From: Anarhynchus alexandrinus
Taxonomy: Eukaryota; Chordata; Aves; Charadriiformes; Charadriidae
Assembly (NCBI GenBank): GCA_008711295.1
Contig: VUYV01000155.1
Coordinates: 660,548 to 724,547, forward strand
Direction: 5' to 3'
Length of the DNA: 64,000 bases
Shown here in pieces: positions 32,662-45,789 of the stretch. A program made the translations under genes and the position numbers. How positions within the stretch are numbered: the stretch's first letter is position 1; each line of letters begins with the position of its first letter. Under the pieces are notes generated by a model, which saw only the letters and a list, made by a program, of their open reading frames with translations, had not been told where the DNA came from and did not search any database.

Positions 32662-35600
32662 GAAAAGTGTTTTTAATATAAGTTTGATAACATACAACAT
32701 AAATACAGGATCCGTTACAGAATAGTCAAGCAATAAATTCATAAGAAAATATTATATTAATTTGTAAACTGAGAACTTTACTAAAGAATTACGTACTGAA
32801 AATCATATTGCTTTTTAAATGTAAAGTGTTTTAGACACCGTGAAAATATTTCTAGAAAATCCTTTGAAGTCCAATGACAAGAAGGCCAAATAAATATTTC
32901 TAATTAAATACCTTTATGTGTGTCTTTTCCTGGTAATTCAAAAAGATTTTTATTTAAAACAATAATTATGTTAGGGGTTTTTTTAGTCAATTAGTTAATG
33001 TGTGAGAGCATACAGGTCATCTGGAATCACCTGAAGAGATGATTAGCCAAACCCAGCACCACTACACTCCTCAAAGAGACTCCACTGAACTAACGGAATG
33101 TCTGTGATTTCCAGTACTGAACTCCTGATTGCAATCTCAGATGGCTTACAAAGATGCTACTGTCTGGATGTCAGTGCAACTGTGCTTAATTTGGATAAAT
33201 ACATTAAAAGGAAGATTAAAGCTTGTTGTTCTCAGGAAATAAAAAGATATCAAAGAATGGATTTTTTTTCCTCTTTTAGTATGAAAGGTGCTTAACAAGG
33301 AGGCAATGGGAGCTGTTTTGGTACAGTTTAGATCAACTCTGATCAAAAAAACACACTCAGTGTTTAGATCTGAATGCAGAATGATTTTTCTCTGGGAAGT
33401 CTGTTGTACCAGGTTCTGTACACCCAGGAGGGTTTATCAAAAACATCAATAACGAGAATGGGAAGATTCATAAGAGTTAAAAATAGTGGTGAGTGTCCCA
33501 CACCACATTTCCAAAAGTAAGGCATGAAAATAGTGTCAGGAAGCAGAGCTGGAATAAGATTTCCATTGCAGCACTCTGTCGTACACCTTGTTTTAAAAAA
33601 GGATAATTACTGCAAAGTGCTGTATAGCTAGTCTGCACGTGCCTAGCACAGTTTTTCCTGGGCATTCATTGTAGCTCTCCTATGTTTTTCTCAACTTTCT
33701 CAAGTTTAAAGATCATTTTTATTTCCACCAGGTGTTCATGGACCAAATTCTTGATTAATGCTTTTGGCCATGTAAAGAATGTATTTCCTTTTTTCTGGAG
33801 CTGCAGAGAGGCCAATAAAATTGTTGTGAAGTATAGATACAGCCCCAATTCCTGCCTTGGAACTTTCTTGTGGAGAGCAAGAGTGGCATCTGAAGCAATG
33901 GATTACCAACTCAGATAGAGATTGAGAAGCCAGTGTTGACAGAAAATATCTGTGAAGAAAATTACCACCACAATACCAGTATCTTCTACAAAACTAATCT
34001 GCAGGAACAGTTCTAACAGATTAAAGGAGATAAACTTTCTCAAGTACTAGAACTGTAAAAAAAAATCCTTATTTTTAATTTATTACTATGGGGATAGAAT
34101 ACCATGGGATATAGGCCTACTTGAAGTGTCTTTTTTTTTTCCTTTAGGAACACTGCCACAAAACATCTCCAGTGATTTGTTGTCATCTGTGCTAGATATG
34201 GAAAGACACACTTCGTCCTCAAAGCATAGTTTCTTAATACATTGTACTGAAAGTATTAAACCCTGCATGCAGAATAAACAGATTAAAACAAAACAAAACA
34301 AAACAAACAAAAAAACCCCACCCACCCCAAAGGATAGTGAAGTTTTTCAGTATGATGTAAAGATTATTTCTTTCCCTACTTTTTTAAGAATTCAATCATT
34401 CTGTATTTCTACAAACCTTCTGTATTAAATAAAAAATTTGTTTATTAAGTGGAAATAAAAATACCGAGACAAAGATTTAAAGTGTCTTAATCCTTGTATA
34501 GAAGGGCTTTCTATATAAATTTATATGACAATTTATGGAGGCTGTACATCTAGAAATTATTCTTTCCATTTCCTGTGGAAATTGACTTTGACTATAGGAT
34601 TTAATCACATTCTGTACTAAATTTTGTCTCCATAAAGGGATAATTCCAGAGGAGGTGACAAAAAAATACCCCTAATTCTGTGGAAATGCTGGTACAATGA
34701 GTGTTGCTAATCTTTGATGATCATCTATTCAAATGGAGCAGCCGTGAATCGTAAGATACCTGTCCCTTTGCCAAAGCAAGCCAGGTCTTCAAAATTCTAT
34801 TCTAGGGGAATGTAACTAAGCAACAGATCACCAGATGGGAGACTTTGATCACTGGAGGACATTGCTAAGGGAGTTTTCAGACAAAAAGGAACTCAGTGGA
34901 AGGGATTCACAGAGAGAAAGGAAGCTGGAGCAGAGAAAGGAACAGCAGAATATGTTTTCATGGCAGTAAAGTCCTTTCTAAAGCAACAAGAGTGATGTGA
35001 ATAATGGACTTCTGGTGGGTTGTTCAACTTAAAACTGAGGAAAAGAAAAATCTTTTCCCAGTTGACCTGAAAAATGATGCTTCATTTTTTTCAGCAAAAA
35101 ATAAGCCAACAAAATGCCAAAACCCAGCTTTATTTTGAATCTCCAGACTCTCATACATCTTCATGCTAAACATGAAACTTATTATCTGTGTGATTTCTTA
35201 ACACCTTTTATACACTTTTACATTATAGGCTTGTTTTGAAACAGGTAGTTCACCTATCTTTCTGACCATTTTTCATGGATGAAACTGTTTCTGGATTCAC
35301 ATTGGTGAATTGCTTCTCTTTCAGTTGTGTATTTTCAGCCAATTTGCTGTTTGCTGGACGAATTTCACCCAGCTTTAACCCTATATTCATGTTAACTCTT
35401 TCATTTTTACTCTACATTAATTCTTTACTTTTTTATTAATTTAACATGTTTAATTCTACTTCCTTCTCTTGAAACGTCTATAGTGGTTGGGGGTTCTTTC
35501 ATTGTCAAAGAAGTACCCTATATTACATCTTTCCAAGTTAACAGTTAACAAGTCAATACAATTCATGATTTTGTAAAAAAACATTCTGGTGTTTTATTTA

Positions 35601-35789
35601 AGGCGAGTAACTTCCTAACAAAATGCAAAACTAATCTCTTTTCAATTTAGTACAGCTTCTACTGGACAACAAACACTGTCAACGACAAACCTAAAATTTG
35701 CAGGCCATTACTCTCATACATCAAAAAAAACAGATTCCAAATCAGTCACTTTCTTGGCGGACTTGAAATCATTGTAATATAGAAACACA
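32662..35789. other. Non-genic AT-rich sequence
   Basis: No gene or classified repeat. Includes an (AAAAC)-type A-rich patch at 34285-34316. Confidence 0.55.
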
Positions 35790-36060
35790 CAGCCCAGCTG
35801 CAACAACTGGAGAGAAGCTTTTAGAGCTCCTAGGAAGGCTGGCAGCATCACAGAAAGCCAGCGTCTCCCGAGCGATGGAGAGTCAGGCAGCAGAAACTGC
35901 AGATCAGAAAGCTAAGCCAGGGCAAAGCAACTCTTACCTTTTTCTCCCATTCACATCTCCACTCCAGTTGGATCTGGGAGCCCAGTTCGCAGCTGCGCTT
36001 GCCTGGAGAGAGAAAACTACGTGCGCTGGAGGGCCTCTTGCTACAGTGCTACAATCAAAA
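35790..36060. promoter_or_regulatory. CpG-enriched patch, possible exon/promoter area
   Basis: Within strongly CpG-poor surroundings this stretch holds a cluster of CpGs (CCAGCGTCTCCCGAGCGATGG at about 35860-35878, CAGTTCGCAGCTGCGCTTGC at about 35983-36002, CTACGTGCGCTGG at about 36017-36029) and higher GC. It also contains the candidate minus-strand exon at 35938-36002. It is too small for a standard CpG island call. Confidence 0.25.
35938..36002 (-). other. Candidate exon, minus strand (65 nt)
   Basis: In minus orientation the segment is preceded by a pyrimidine-rich acceptor (GTTTTCTCTCTCCAG) and followed by a good donor (AAAAAG|GTAAGAGT). Two of the three frames are open through it, one reading KRSCELGSQIQLEWRCEWEK, which I do not recognise. 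It could be an exon of a non-coding RNA, an untranslated exon, an unidentified coding exon, or a chance pair of signals. Confidence 0.25.
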
Positions 36061-39000
36061 TGAAAAGGCAATTAAGCAGTTTCACTTCTTCCCTCTATCT
36101 GCTTCTATTAAATCATCTCCACCAGATTTTACTTAGACAGCAGACTCATAAAAACAAATATTTTGCCTCTGGAACAGGAAACTTTGCACCAACTGGTGGA
36201 TATTTTCGACACAATTTCACGCAGAGAGTAAAAATCATCTGCCCTCAAGGGCTGGACATCTACCCTCATTACCAAATTATGCATCCTGAACAAGTTATTT
36301 TGATTGAAAATTTCCTTTTAAAAAAATCTGTATTACAAAGCACATTTACAAGGGAGACCTTGACTTTTGAGAATACACCATCTTCTACAGCCTTAGAGTA
36401 AGCAGAAAGAATCTGCCCAGGGTAAAGATAAAATTATTAACAGAAGTTTTTTGCCTACAGTAAAAAAATACATCTTGCATTCACTATCTAAAACAATGTA
36501 ATTCCATTCAAACCAATTTTTCTTACTAATGTAAATAATTACGTAGGACAACAGTTATCTGTGTGGAGAACTGATGTAAGCATTTTACACTATATAATGA
36601 TTATGCTTGCTCTCTGAGAAACACAAACCTAGAAATCATGGAGATTTTTTAAGTCTACGTCAACAAATTTCAGTTATTTTAATACTTTTTTCTTATTTTG
36701 CTCCTGAGCTTACTGTAGAATTGTAGCACTTTCAGATGAGATGGTCAAAGGTTTTGCAGTATTTGTTTCCTCAGAAGCAGATGTTGGATAGAGTTACAAG
36801 TATTGTCAATATCAGAATAAGATTGCAACTTTTAATAAGTGCAGTATTACAGGCAGACAAACCCAAACATTTCCAAAAATCAAAATTAATATTGTCATCA
36901 CACTGTTTGTTCTTTATTTTAAACGGTTGGAAAACAAATTAAAAGACCACAGCATTCCTCAGTCATCTGGTTTGCAAACGTGGATTTTAGAGCACCAGGT
37001 TCTTCACAAACTAGTGAGACGAAGTCTTATGAAAGTTCCTTGCAGTGACCCTGGGACAACCAAATGTTGGACAATCTCCTTTCTACCTCTAATCTGACTT
37101 TCACTTTGAAGAGTGATGCAGCAACAGATCAGCATATTTTCAAATCGTTCACCCAGTCTTGCTGAACAGCATTACACTTTGCGTTACCATAATCTGATCC
37201 AAGAACCAGATGGTGATCTCAATGCAGCGTTTTTATGACTATCACTGATTTACAAAAATAGAAACATGCAATAGAAAGACGAGATCTTTCCCTTTGACTG
37301 TTCCTTATTTTATTTCCCACAGCATATTCCCCGAGCCTTTCATTTATAAAGACTCTAGTATCTCCTAGTTCTCTGTTACATCTCTGCTTTTTCTCATTTA
37401 TTTTGTAGTTATTTCTCTCCTTATCTCTACAGCTTCTCAAGACTGCAGTATCTCATTAAAACAAAATTGAAACTGTTAACCTCCTTATTCTCTGTAGTTT
37501 CTCAAGGTCTTTGAAGGACACAAGAATGCAATCACATACCCAAAAACTTTTAGAAACCTAGATTATCTTTTAGGGATGTTGACTATTTAAAGCAGAACCA
37601 GGCAATGTAATTCTTGTCTTGTCTCCATCATGCTCTGAACAGCCCCAGAACACAAGCAGAGTGTGTTCTAGACTCAGGGACAGAGCTGGAAGAGAAATCT
37701 TGAAGTGAACACAAGTAAGAAAACAAGACTGGGTTTACTTTTCCATTCAGCGCAATCCCCGATAAATAAAGGTTAATTTGAGAATGGTATTTGCAGATTA
37801 CTTCTCAAATAGACTGTGTTTTATATACCATATTCCCTCGGAGAGGATGATGTTAAGTTGCACCTTTTGGTGGACTGACAGCAAAACTGAGTCTCTGCAA
37901 GAGACTAAGTCACTCCTTCTCCACCATATTGTATAAGGCCCATTTTCAGGGTGTCCCTCTGACAGGGCAGACATACTCCCCTGTGCTGGTTTGCTGATCA
38001 AGTCATAGAGATTCTGGTGACCCAGTCAGAAATCAGGCTGTTTCTCAGTATCATCTTTTGAGACTCTTTATTCCGGGACTTCACATGATGGAGGTTTTGT
38101 TAACACTTTTCACTGAATTCTGTGAAGCTGTGCAAAGTCTGCTCTGAGGTTTGGTTCCTATGTCTCCAGGCAGAATTCATTACAGGGCAAAAAGCATTAA
38201 ACAGTCACTATGGGAGAGAAAGAGCATCAGGCAGAGAGCAAATAGGACAAAGAAGGGATTGAGAAATTCTCTCCCTAACAAAATACTGAAACAAATATTA
38301 GGAAAGAAGATCTATGAGCATTCAAAGGTTAACAACAAAGTCAAGAATAATAGCCAGTGTGAACATTTGAAATATAAAAATGGAAAGTAAATTTGAATGA
38401 CTTTGAATAAGATTACATTATCAGTTAACAAAGCAAACTAAATGAGACGAGTATAACGAGTGTGGTAGATCTTTTTACTCAATGCGTCACAAAATTAGAC
38501 ATAAAATTAAACAAAATGAGGCTGGAGGAGCATATTGTAATATGAGTAGTGGTTCAAAGACAGTTAATGTAAAGCATTTTTAAATGGAAGGACATTGTTT
38601 TAGGTGAGCTCTTGCGTATCTCTGAAATTTGTATTAGGTCCATTCTGATATAACATTTCTATTCATATTCTGAAAAAAGAGGATAGATGGCATATTAATC
38701 ATTCTTATAGATGTCAACTAACTAAGTAAAGTTGTAAGCACAGTGAAGGGGAAATACATAAAGGAATATAACTCATTTAAGAATATTAGTGAAATGCACA
38801 GAAAATATAATTCCTCCAGAGACAAACTCTCCCTAGGAATAATATTGATAATATAACTGAAATAAAATTTCGCTTCGTAAGGTAATCAGAAAAAAAAAAA
38901 AAAAGATTTAGGAGGCTAATGCTGTAACAAATATGGTATTAAGGGTGCTTGGCTAACACTTTCTCACTGAGAACCCTGTTCAGACTTCAGCTGCCTAATG

Positions 39001-40818
39001 GACCTTGAGCTTCTCACATCCCTGCTCCAGCATCTCCTCTCCAAAAACTGAGCTAGCTAGTAATAGGCATCCTTCTCCAAGCAAGGTTTGTTACAACTTT
39101 CCAGCTACTTTTATATGCAACGCTCTTCCAGGCACTCAAACACAAGCCCTTAGTGAACTGACAAGCCTTACCTAATTGACCTCCGGCATGGCTTGCACTG
39201 TTGCCTTGTGGTCTCCCTTGAAATGCAAGGACTACTCCTGGCAGAAGTTAAGATCATTTATTTTGACAATGTAAAATTAGGGGTCTGGCTGTCTTCACCT
39301 ATTGACTGACTTAGTCCTTAACTAAACTGTTCTGCAATGATAATCTTACTGTGAGGAAAACCACTATCTTCTGCCTGGAAGGACTCTGTTCATATAAGCC
39401 ATTTTTTTCATACATTGAATCATACATTTCATATAAAACTTATAGCCTCCCGCTCACATGTTACACAGCCACACAAAAAGGATTAATGCCTTTGGTTTGT
39501 TATTGATTCTTGTCTCAAATGTGACCCCTCATCCAGTCTCTGACTGTTGCCGTGAAACTAATCTTCACTTCAAGCCATTTAAACTCACACCCACTGAATT
39601 ATACCCTCCTGACAGATATTGCTATCAGGTAGGCCAGAGCTAACTCAAATAAATCTGATGTGTAAGCTCCTCTACTCTCACATATTTCAGGTCCCAAATG
39701 GAAGTAGTGTATCTTCTATCACATTTTTCTGAATCACTATCCTGATATTTGTAAACAAATTCCCACCTTGGGAAGCTCCCTACCTGGCTGGGAGAGGGTC
39801 TGGATATATGCTCTTACTGTTGGGGTTTAAAATCCTCTATGCCCTCCTGAACTTTTACTCTGGCTAATATAGTCCACATTTTGCCTAAAAGCAGACTTTT
39901 TAAAAATCAAATCGATACATTGATTGCCTAGATCTGTTCTGTACTCCATTAAAATTTGACAAATATTTCAAAGTAGGCAGCTGCAATCAGCAAAGTGCAC
40001 TGAAATTTATATTCAATTTACAAATCATAAGTTATACAGAAAAATAAAATCTGTATTCTTGGGAAAGGGGACACTCCAGCTTCCTTTTGGCAGCTGTAAT
40101 GAGTGGTGTGCAGTGCACTTCAGCATATTTAAAGAAAGGATCTTTTTATATTCACACATTACTGTTGAAGTTTCCTTCCCTGCTGGAGCTTACCAATACT
40201 TAGCTTATGTTATCAAGTGTGATATATTTGTTTGTGTTAGTTGAAAAAATATCAAATATCTTCCTTTAAAGCACCTGTGGGCAATCTAATTTTTGTACAT
40301 GCTGTTTTCCTGCCTCAGGAATAGGGCCTCCACAATTAATAACCTCCATTTCTTAGTCCTTATTTTTAGATACTTAGCCTTTATATTTGTTGGACACTTT
40401 TGTAGACATGTGCTTTAAACCTACCTATTTCATCACTTAGATTGGGCACAAATGCAATTATTTGACTCTTCTTACCGCCAAATCTTTTTTTCCCTTTCTT
40501 GTCTGTTAAGTCACCGCAGTGCATGTGAGAATATCTCATCTCATTGTCTTCTGTTCCAGCTACACCATTTTCATTTTATGGACATTACCTTTGTTAGTTT
40601 ATCTTTAACAAAGCAATTATGGTTCAGTCCACTCCTCATGTTTCTCTGCTCATGTTCATCTACCTTTTTCATGTACATTGCCTTGGCTAAAATGTAAGTG
40701 AATGGTTCCTTCTGTCTTTTTTCTTTCTTTTTTCCTAAAGTGACCAAAAGAAAGAACCTTGCAATATAAGTCTTGTAGTCATAGCTCAGTTATGATTCTC
40801 TTTTAATTTCTCCCTTAG
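36061..40818. other. Non-genic sequence
   Basis: AT-rich with a 15-base A run at 38890-38904. No gene, RNA or classified repeat recognised. A 127-codon plus-strand frame at 36021-36401 starts at a GTG and has no recognised domain. Confidence 0.5.
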
Positions 40819-40895
40819 GATACGTGAAGGTTGCTTAAATGCACAGATGGTGGGATGAATTGGGTCTTCCACTGCTATTCTGCCACATTGTTAAG
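40819..40895 (+). ncRNA. Candidate non-coding exon 1 (77 nt)
   Basis: A strong acceptor (TTTTAATTTCTCCCTTAG, ending at 40818) and a near-consensus donor (TTAAG|GTAAGTTT, boundary 40895/40896) bracket 77 bases. All three frames contain stops, so as an exon it would be non-coding (long non-coding RNA or untranslated region). A second candidate exon on the same strand follows about 650 bp downstream, which makes the pair more interesting than either alone. There is no direct evidence of transcription. Confidence 0.3.
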
Positions 40896-41549
40896 GTAAG
40901 TTTCTCTTGAAAGGCACCATCAGGCCTTTTCTCATCTCATGACTCCTTTTTCTGAATTCACCTTGATGACCTATATACCTACTTTGCTTTTTGTTTTTTA
41001 AAGGTTAGGTCATTTTCCAGATTTTATCCATTTGCCTTTTACGACATGCTCGTAACTCTGACCAGTTTATGAGGTCCTCACATATTTTCCCAGGAGCTAT
41101 GTAATACTTCAGGTTGTGCTCTGTTTCAAAATGGATGGTGGCTTTGTGTTATGCTTCTTAGAATTTGCTGAGCAACAACAATCATGACAGGTTGGTTCAA
41201 ATTTTCTCACCAAGGGTTAATTTTGAGTCTAAGGTTTTGTTCCTAATCTGGTTTCAGATTTATGAAAACCCTATTATGAAAAACCTATAAAATGTTGGTT
41301 TTATTTGTATTCTCTTGTTAAAATTATATAACCCAGAAGTTTCATTTTTACCTAGGGTGCATCATTGTTCACATTTCAATAATGAAGTTTCCATTTAAAT
41401 CAAGTAATGTGTGCAAGGAAACAAATTTATTTGAAAAAGCAGTTGTTGTAAATGCTATTATGAGAAATAAAACCACCTTCAAATTATCTTCCACTTCACT
41501 AACCTGAAGAGCTGCTTGAAATTCTTCTACTTCCCTTCCTTATTTCCAG

Positions 41550-41785
41550 GAATTTTATCTTAGACGAAGACAGGACTGATAAAAAAATTTCTTCATTCAG
41601 GTTAATTTACACGTATGCATGGTAACCTGTAGCACTCAGGAATTATTCTGGACATCAGTTTCTTTGAAATAAATTCTTCGGTGCAGAAGAAAACTGGGGT
41701 TTCTGCAGTCTGTCCCCAAATTGCAGTGGGAACGACAAAGGCTGTTTTGATTTGCTGATGTATCTGCAAAATGCTATGGAATAAG
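41550..41785 (+). ncRNA. Candidate non-coding exon 2 (236 nt)
   Basis: Preceded by a long pyrimidine-rich acceptor (CTTCCCTTCCTTATTTCCAG, ending at 41549) and closed by a donor GGAATAAG|GTAAGAAAA at 41785/41786. Alternative internal signals exist: a weaker donor at 41600 (TTCAG|GTTAAT) and a second acceptor at 41726 (CCCCAAATTGCAG), which would split it into 51- and 59-nt exons. Frames are closed by stops. Support is from splice signals only. Confidence 0.25.
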
Positions 41786-43789
41786 GTAAGAAAATGAAAG
41801 TAGAGGGAGTCATTCTGTCAAGTGATTGATGTTTCTGCTTTTACTATAAGTCACAGGAAAGTAGTTACCAAAATCATTTGTAGACCTGCTTTTAAAATTA
41901 AAAGCTCCTATCACAGGCAGTATTATCCTTTCCACACAACCCTGGATTTTATCAGCATGCCCTTGTCTCATACCTAACTTTGCTAAGAAAACAGCTTTCT
42001 TTATCCTCCATTTAGGGTCCTACTAAGGATATCTAATGATTTCAAATTACTTAGCAAAATAGGCAATAAAGTTCTATCTTTAAAGGTAACAGTCCTTCTT
42101 CCTAAGAAATGTCATGTCACAGTTTATTGCATTACGGTTTGAGGGACTGAATTCTTTTCCAAAATGCAGCCAACAATCAATGACAATACTTTAGATATTG
42201 AATTTGTCATAGGAGAAGAAACCAAAATATTTTTATGAGATAAAATTTTTAGACAGCCAAATACCTATGAATTAGTGGAACTCCAGAATAGTATTTCCCT
42301 ACATTACAAACAAGAAGCTGAAGGAATGGTGCCTGAAGGAGTAAGCAACTGAATGACATAGTCTTCAAGTGAGCTATGCTGTGAACAAGTGTTGTATCAG
42401 CTGTTCTACAGTAGTGGTCAGGGTGGTGCTGCCTGAGGATGCCACCCCACAATCCAGCTGTGCTAGCCCATGATGCAGCACTGTGGTGAACAAGAGGCAG
42501 CTTACCTGTTTGACATCAGGCTGCCTCAGGGTTTCTCTGCTGCAAGAACTTACAATTACTGTGTCATTGCTGACGTGTTATGAACCCATAACACGTGACT
42601 TCCTAGTAACTTGTTTTATAGCCTTGGCCATAGCTTTGCTACTGGTTTCTCTTGTATGAAATTTGTTCATTTAACTAAGCTTCAGTACTAGCTGACAAAA
42701 AAAAATACCGAACAAGAAGTTAAACTAGAACACTGTCTCTTTAGTTCCAACTTAATTTCATCTGTGACTGAAAATGTTCCTGCCTGGTTCCCAGTTAAAA
42801 GTCAGCAAAAATTTCAGGGACAGTTTAAACAATTTTGGTCCAAGTTCAGTTTGTTTCCCTGGGACCAAATTCATTAATCTGGGACATGGTACTTAGAAAC
42901 ACAAAAATAACAACAGATCAGAGAAATATGTATAATAGGAAAACCCATATCTCTCGAGAAAAGAAAAAAAAGAAACTAGCCTCACAAATGCAGCCCCCAC
43001 AACAGGCCTCAAGAGAGGGCCAGAAGATCTCATTCTTCTAAAGGCTTTTTTGTCTCTGTTATCTATGGTTCAGTGTTGGAATTAATTATGACAGGTTTTA
43101 TTACTACAATATTTTAAGGCTAAAAATAAAATGGGATACTGTGCTATCATTTGCATTGCCTGAACTTATTGGTGTCTTATTAATGAAATATTACTAGAAC
43201 AAAAGTTTTAGTAACTCTGGTAACTTCAGAACAAAATAGAATATCTACTTTCTTTCTCCTATGTCACGACACTGTGCAAAAAGTAAACCAGTCCGGTTTT
43301 ATAGTTTATGCTTTTTTTAACTTGGTTTTAATTAAACAGCTGCAAATACATCAACAACAGTGTAAATTTAGCCTGTTAGGAGTGATTTCCATGGTCAATG
43401 TCAGCAGTGATATTATTCTGGGCATAATCTTAGCAAAATGACACTATATATTTTTCACACTTCAGCAGCACGGCTTCTCTAAAGATAGTCATTCCTACTG
43501 ATCAAGGATACCATGCTAGCAACATCAGTGCTGGGCACATATGGAGAAGAGAGAATGCAATTTAACATTTGCATTTGGCACTCTCAGTAGGATTCATCTG
43601 ATTTGCAAAGGAGGTAGACAAGTGATGCAGCCATTAATAAAGATGCTTCTCTATAGTAGATGATCTTTGATGCATACACTTAAAAGATCAGATCTGCTTA
43701 CATCTCCTAATTCTGCTATTATTTTTTAAACTTTATCGCAAGTAAGCTAGCTATTAAGATGTAATAACAACACAATGAAATACAATAAC
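41786..43789. other. Non-genic sequence
   Basis: No gene or classified repeat recognised. A minus-strand donor-like string (AACAG|GTAAGC at 42506/42505) has no clear acceptor partner. Confidence 0.5.
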
Positions 43790-43990
43790 ACCCCAAAACC
43801 TATATATATTCCCTTCTTACACTATTTGCAGAAATCTTGTAATAAAACGAATATTGATGTTGCCCACATTAAGACTTGTTTGGATAACATCCAGCTCCCT
43901 GGAGTTCTAGTTAAGGATTCCACTGCTCTGTTAGATGAGATTTCACAGGATGAGGTTAAAGAGGCAATTGCCTCTTTAAATTATCAATAA
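43775..43990 (+). pseudogene. L1/Tx1-like ORF2 linker and RT motif 0/1 fragment
   Basis: A 71-codon open stretch covering the region just before the RT fingers. The C-terminal half (residues about 37-71) carries the diagnostic IQLP, then ALLDEISQDEVKEAIASLN; in intact elements this leads directly into the SPGPDG motif, here interrupted by a TAA at 43988-43990. The N-terminal residues do not match well and the Met is not a true start. In active elements this protein reverse-transcribes the LINE RNA; this copy cannot. Confidence 0.6.
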
Positions 43991-44300
43991 TCCCCAGAGA
44001 AGAATGGCTTGGGGCTTATTTTTGTGAAGATGTTAAGATCTCTCAGCAAAAAGAAAAAATTATCAAATACTTATAGTTTTGAAGAGAAGTTTAGTGGCCT
44101 TTGAGTAAACAGAAATAAAATGGACCTGAAGAACATCAAAACAGTTTCCTTGCTGTACGTTAATCACAGTCCTTAGTCGGATTTTTCAGAGCATAAGGGG
44201 TAGCTATACTTAAGTGACTAACAGATTTATGCACAGAATACTGACAAATTAGCATTGTTCAGAAGAATAAATGGAGGTAAGGTTGAAATACCCCAGATTA
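43790..44300 (+). mobile_element. Old L1/Tx1-like LINE fragment (start of reverse transcriptase)
   Basis: Plus-strand frames give a decayed piece of an L1-superfamily ORF2, from the linker after the endonuclease into the RT domain. About 43800-43988 reads ...CLDNIQLP...LDEISQDEVKEAIASLN, matching the family pattern FL..I.LP.L...D...L..PIT.EEI..AI..L. After a stop it continues SPEKNGLGLIFVKML (family SPGPDGL..EFYK), and near 44130 DLKNIKTVSLLYVNHSP (family NYRPISLLNVDYKIL). The order and spacing match L1/Tx1, not CR1. Several stops show it is long dead. The end near 44300 is approximate; no poly(A) tail is visible. Confidence 0.65.
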
Positions 44301-45629
44301 TGTTATTTGGGAAAAAAACAATTCTGTGCTTTTTGTTTTACAGACCACAAAACTACCTGTTGCTCTAAGTTCTTCTAAGCTACCAAACAAGTTGTGGTCA
44401 ATCAAGAAATCTCTTAATATCATTTGAACCAGGCTCCAGCCCAATGATATGCATAGTAACTGGGGGGTATACTAGTCACACACAAATTTGTGCAAAAGCA
44501 ACCCAGCAAAATTTATTAAAAACACAAAACTGATACATGTCTTTGGTATTCTTGACCTCCACATTTCTGGTATTCGGTAAAGCCCCAAGATAAGCTTTTT
44601 ATGTGCTCTGTTTATTCTGTTCTTACATTCTTTGCAAGTTATCTGCTATCGGTCCCCATCAGAGGCAAGAGGTAGGCTGCGTGGGTTTGAGCTGGTGTGA
44701 CCCATCTTATGTTAGTTTGAGACTAGAGGCAATTGCAATTCCACTGGGGCTGTTGACATGTCACTTGCAAGATACTTACCATAGGAATAGGAGTATGAGA
44801 GATATTTTCAGCCCTAGAGTATTTAATTGATGATTTTAAGAAAGTTTCCACAAACCAGAGCAGCTCCCAAGACACAAATATAAAATATTTTTTGTCAGCT
44901 GAAAAAAAAAATATAGTGAAGTGTATGACCATTCTGGAAAAGATACAGTTTTATGTTCTCTTCACAGTACTCAGCCTCTTTGGATACTTCGTTTTAAANT
45001 TTTAAATTTTAGGATATTTTTTTAAATTCTCTATGAGGAAAAGATGGTAAAATATCTTTCTGAAAAGCTGCATTCATTTTCACTGCTCCATGAGCCACTT
45101 AAATTAATCCCACATGTGCACAAGTCATTTTGCTGGTATTCCTGCTGCTTGCTCTATGCCAGCACAGGCAAATACTAGCAAGTCTGCATCCATGTATTCG
45201 TGAACAGAGCTGCACAGATACCTGGCATCAATGAACTGACATTCATCTCTGCCTGCTGAGGATTTATTTAGCTTTCAGCTCTGTGTACAAATGAACAAGG
45301 AATTACCCCTTGAGGTTTTTAGTTCATCTACGCTATTGCATCTTATTTGGATGAATTTTGCCCTCATATATCTTTAAATATCTCTAACTGAATCCCCAAC
45401 CTCCCTTCCCCCCTTTTTCTCATTTTTGTTTTCTTTATAATTTTGCTTTTATCTCCTATTCCTGTTTCTTATGACTCATATCATTTTCATTACATTGCCA
45501 GTTCTGAAAACAGTGAGAAATCTGTCAAGAACGGATGAAAATGAGATGTAATAGAGGAACATTTGAGATTTACTTTAGCAATCTGTGTGATATTAAAGAG
45601 ATAAGGAGGGAAAAGAGAATGCTTGTTTA

Positions 45630-45647
45630 AGAGAGAGAGAGAGAGAC
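45630..45647. repeat. (AG)n microsatellite, short
   Basis: Nine AG dinucleotides. Confidence 0.9.
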
Positions 45648-45789
45648 AATGATAGGCAAAGTGGAGAACAATATATAAAGACAATCTATTCCTCCAAACA
45701 TAGTCTGCTCAGATTAGCGTGTTCAATCAAACCTTTACTACCTATAATATTGTGCCAGATGTGATGTTTTTAAAAACGAAAAGGCAGGA

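Noticed and set aside
36021..36401. 127-codon plus-strand open frame beginning in the CpG-rich patch
   Set aside because: Begins at GTG, no domain recognised, and the better splice evidence in the patch is on the opposite strand.
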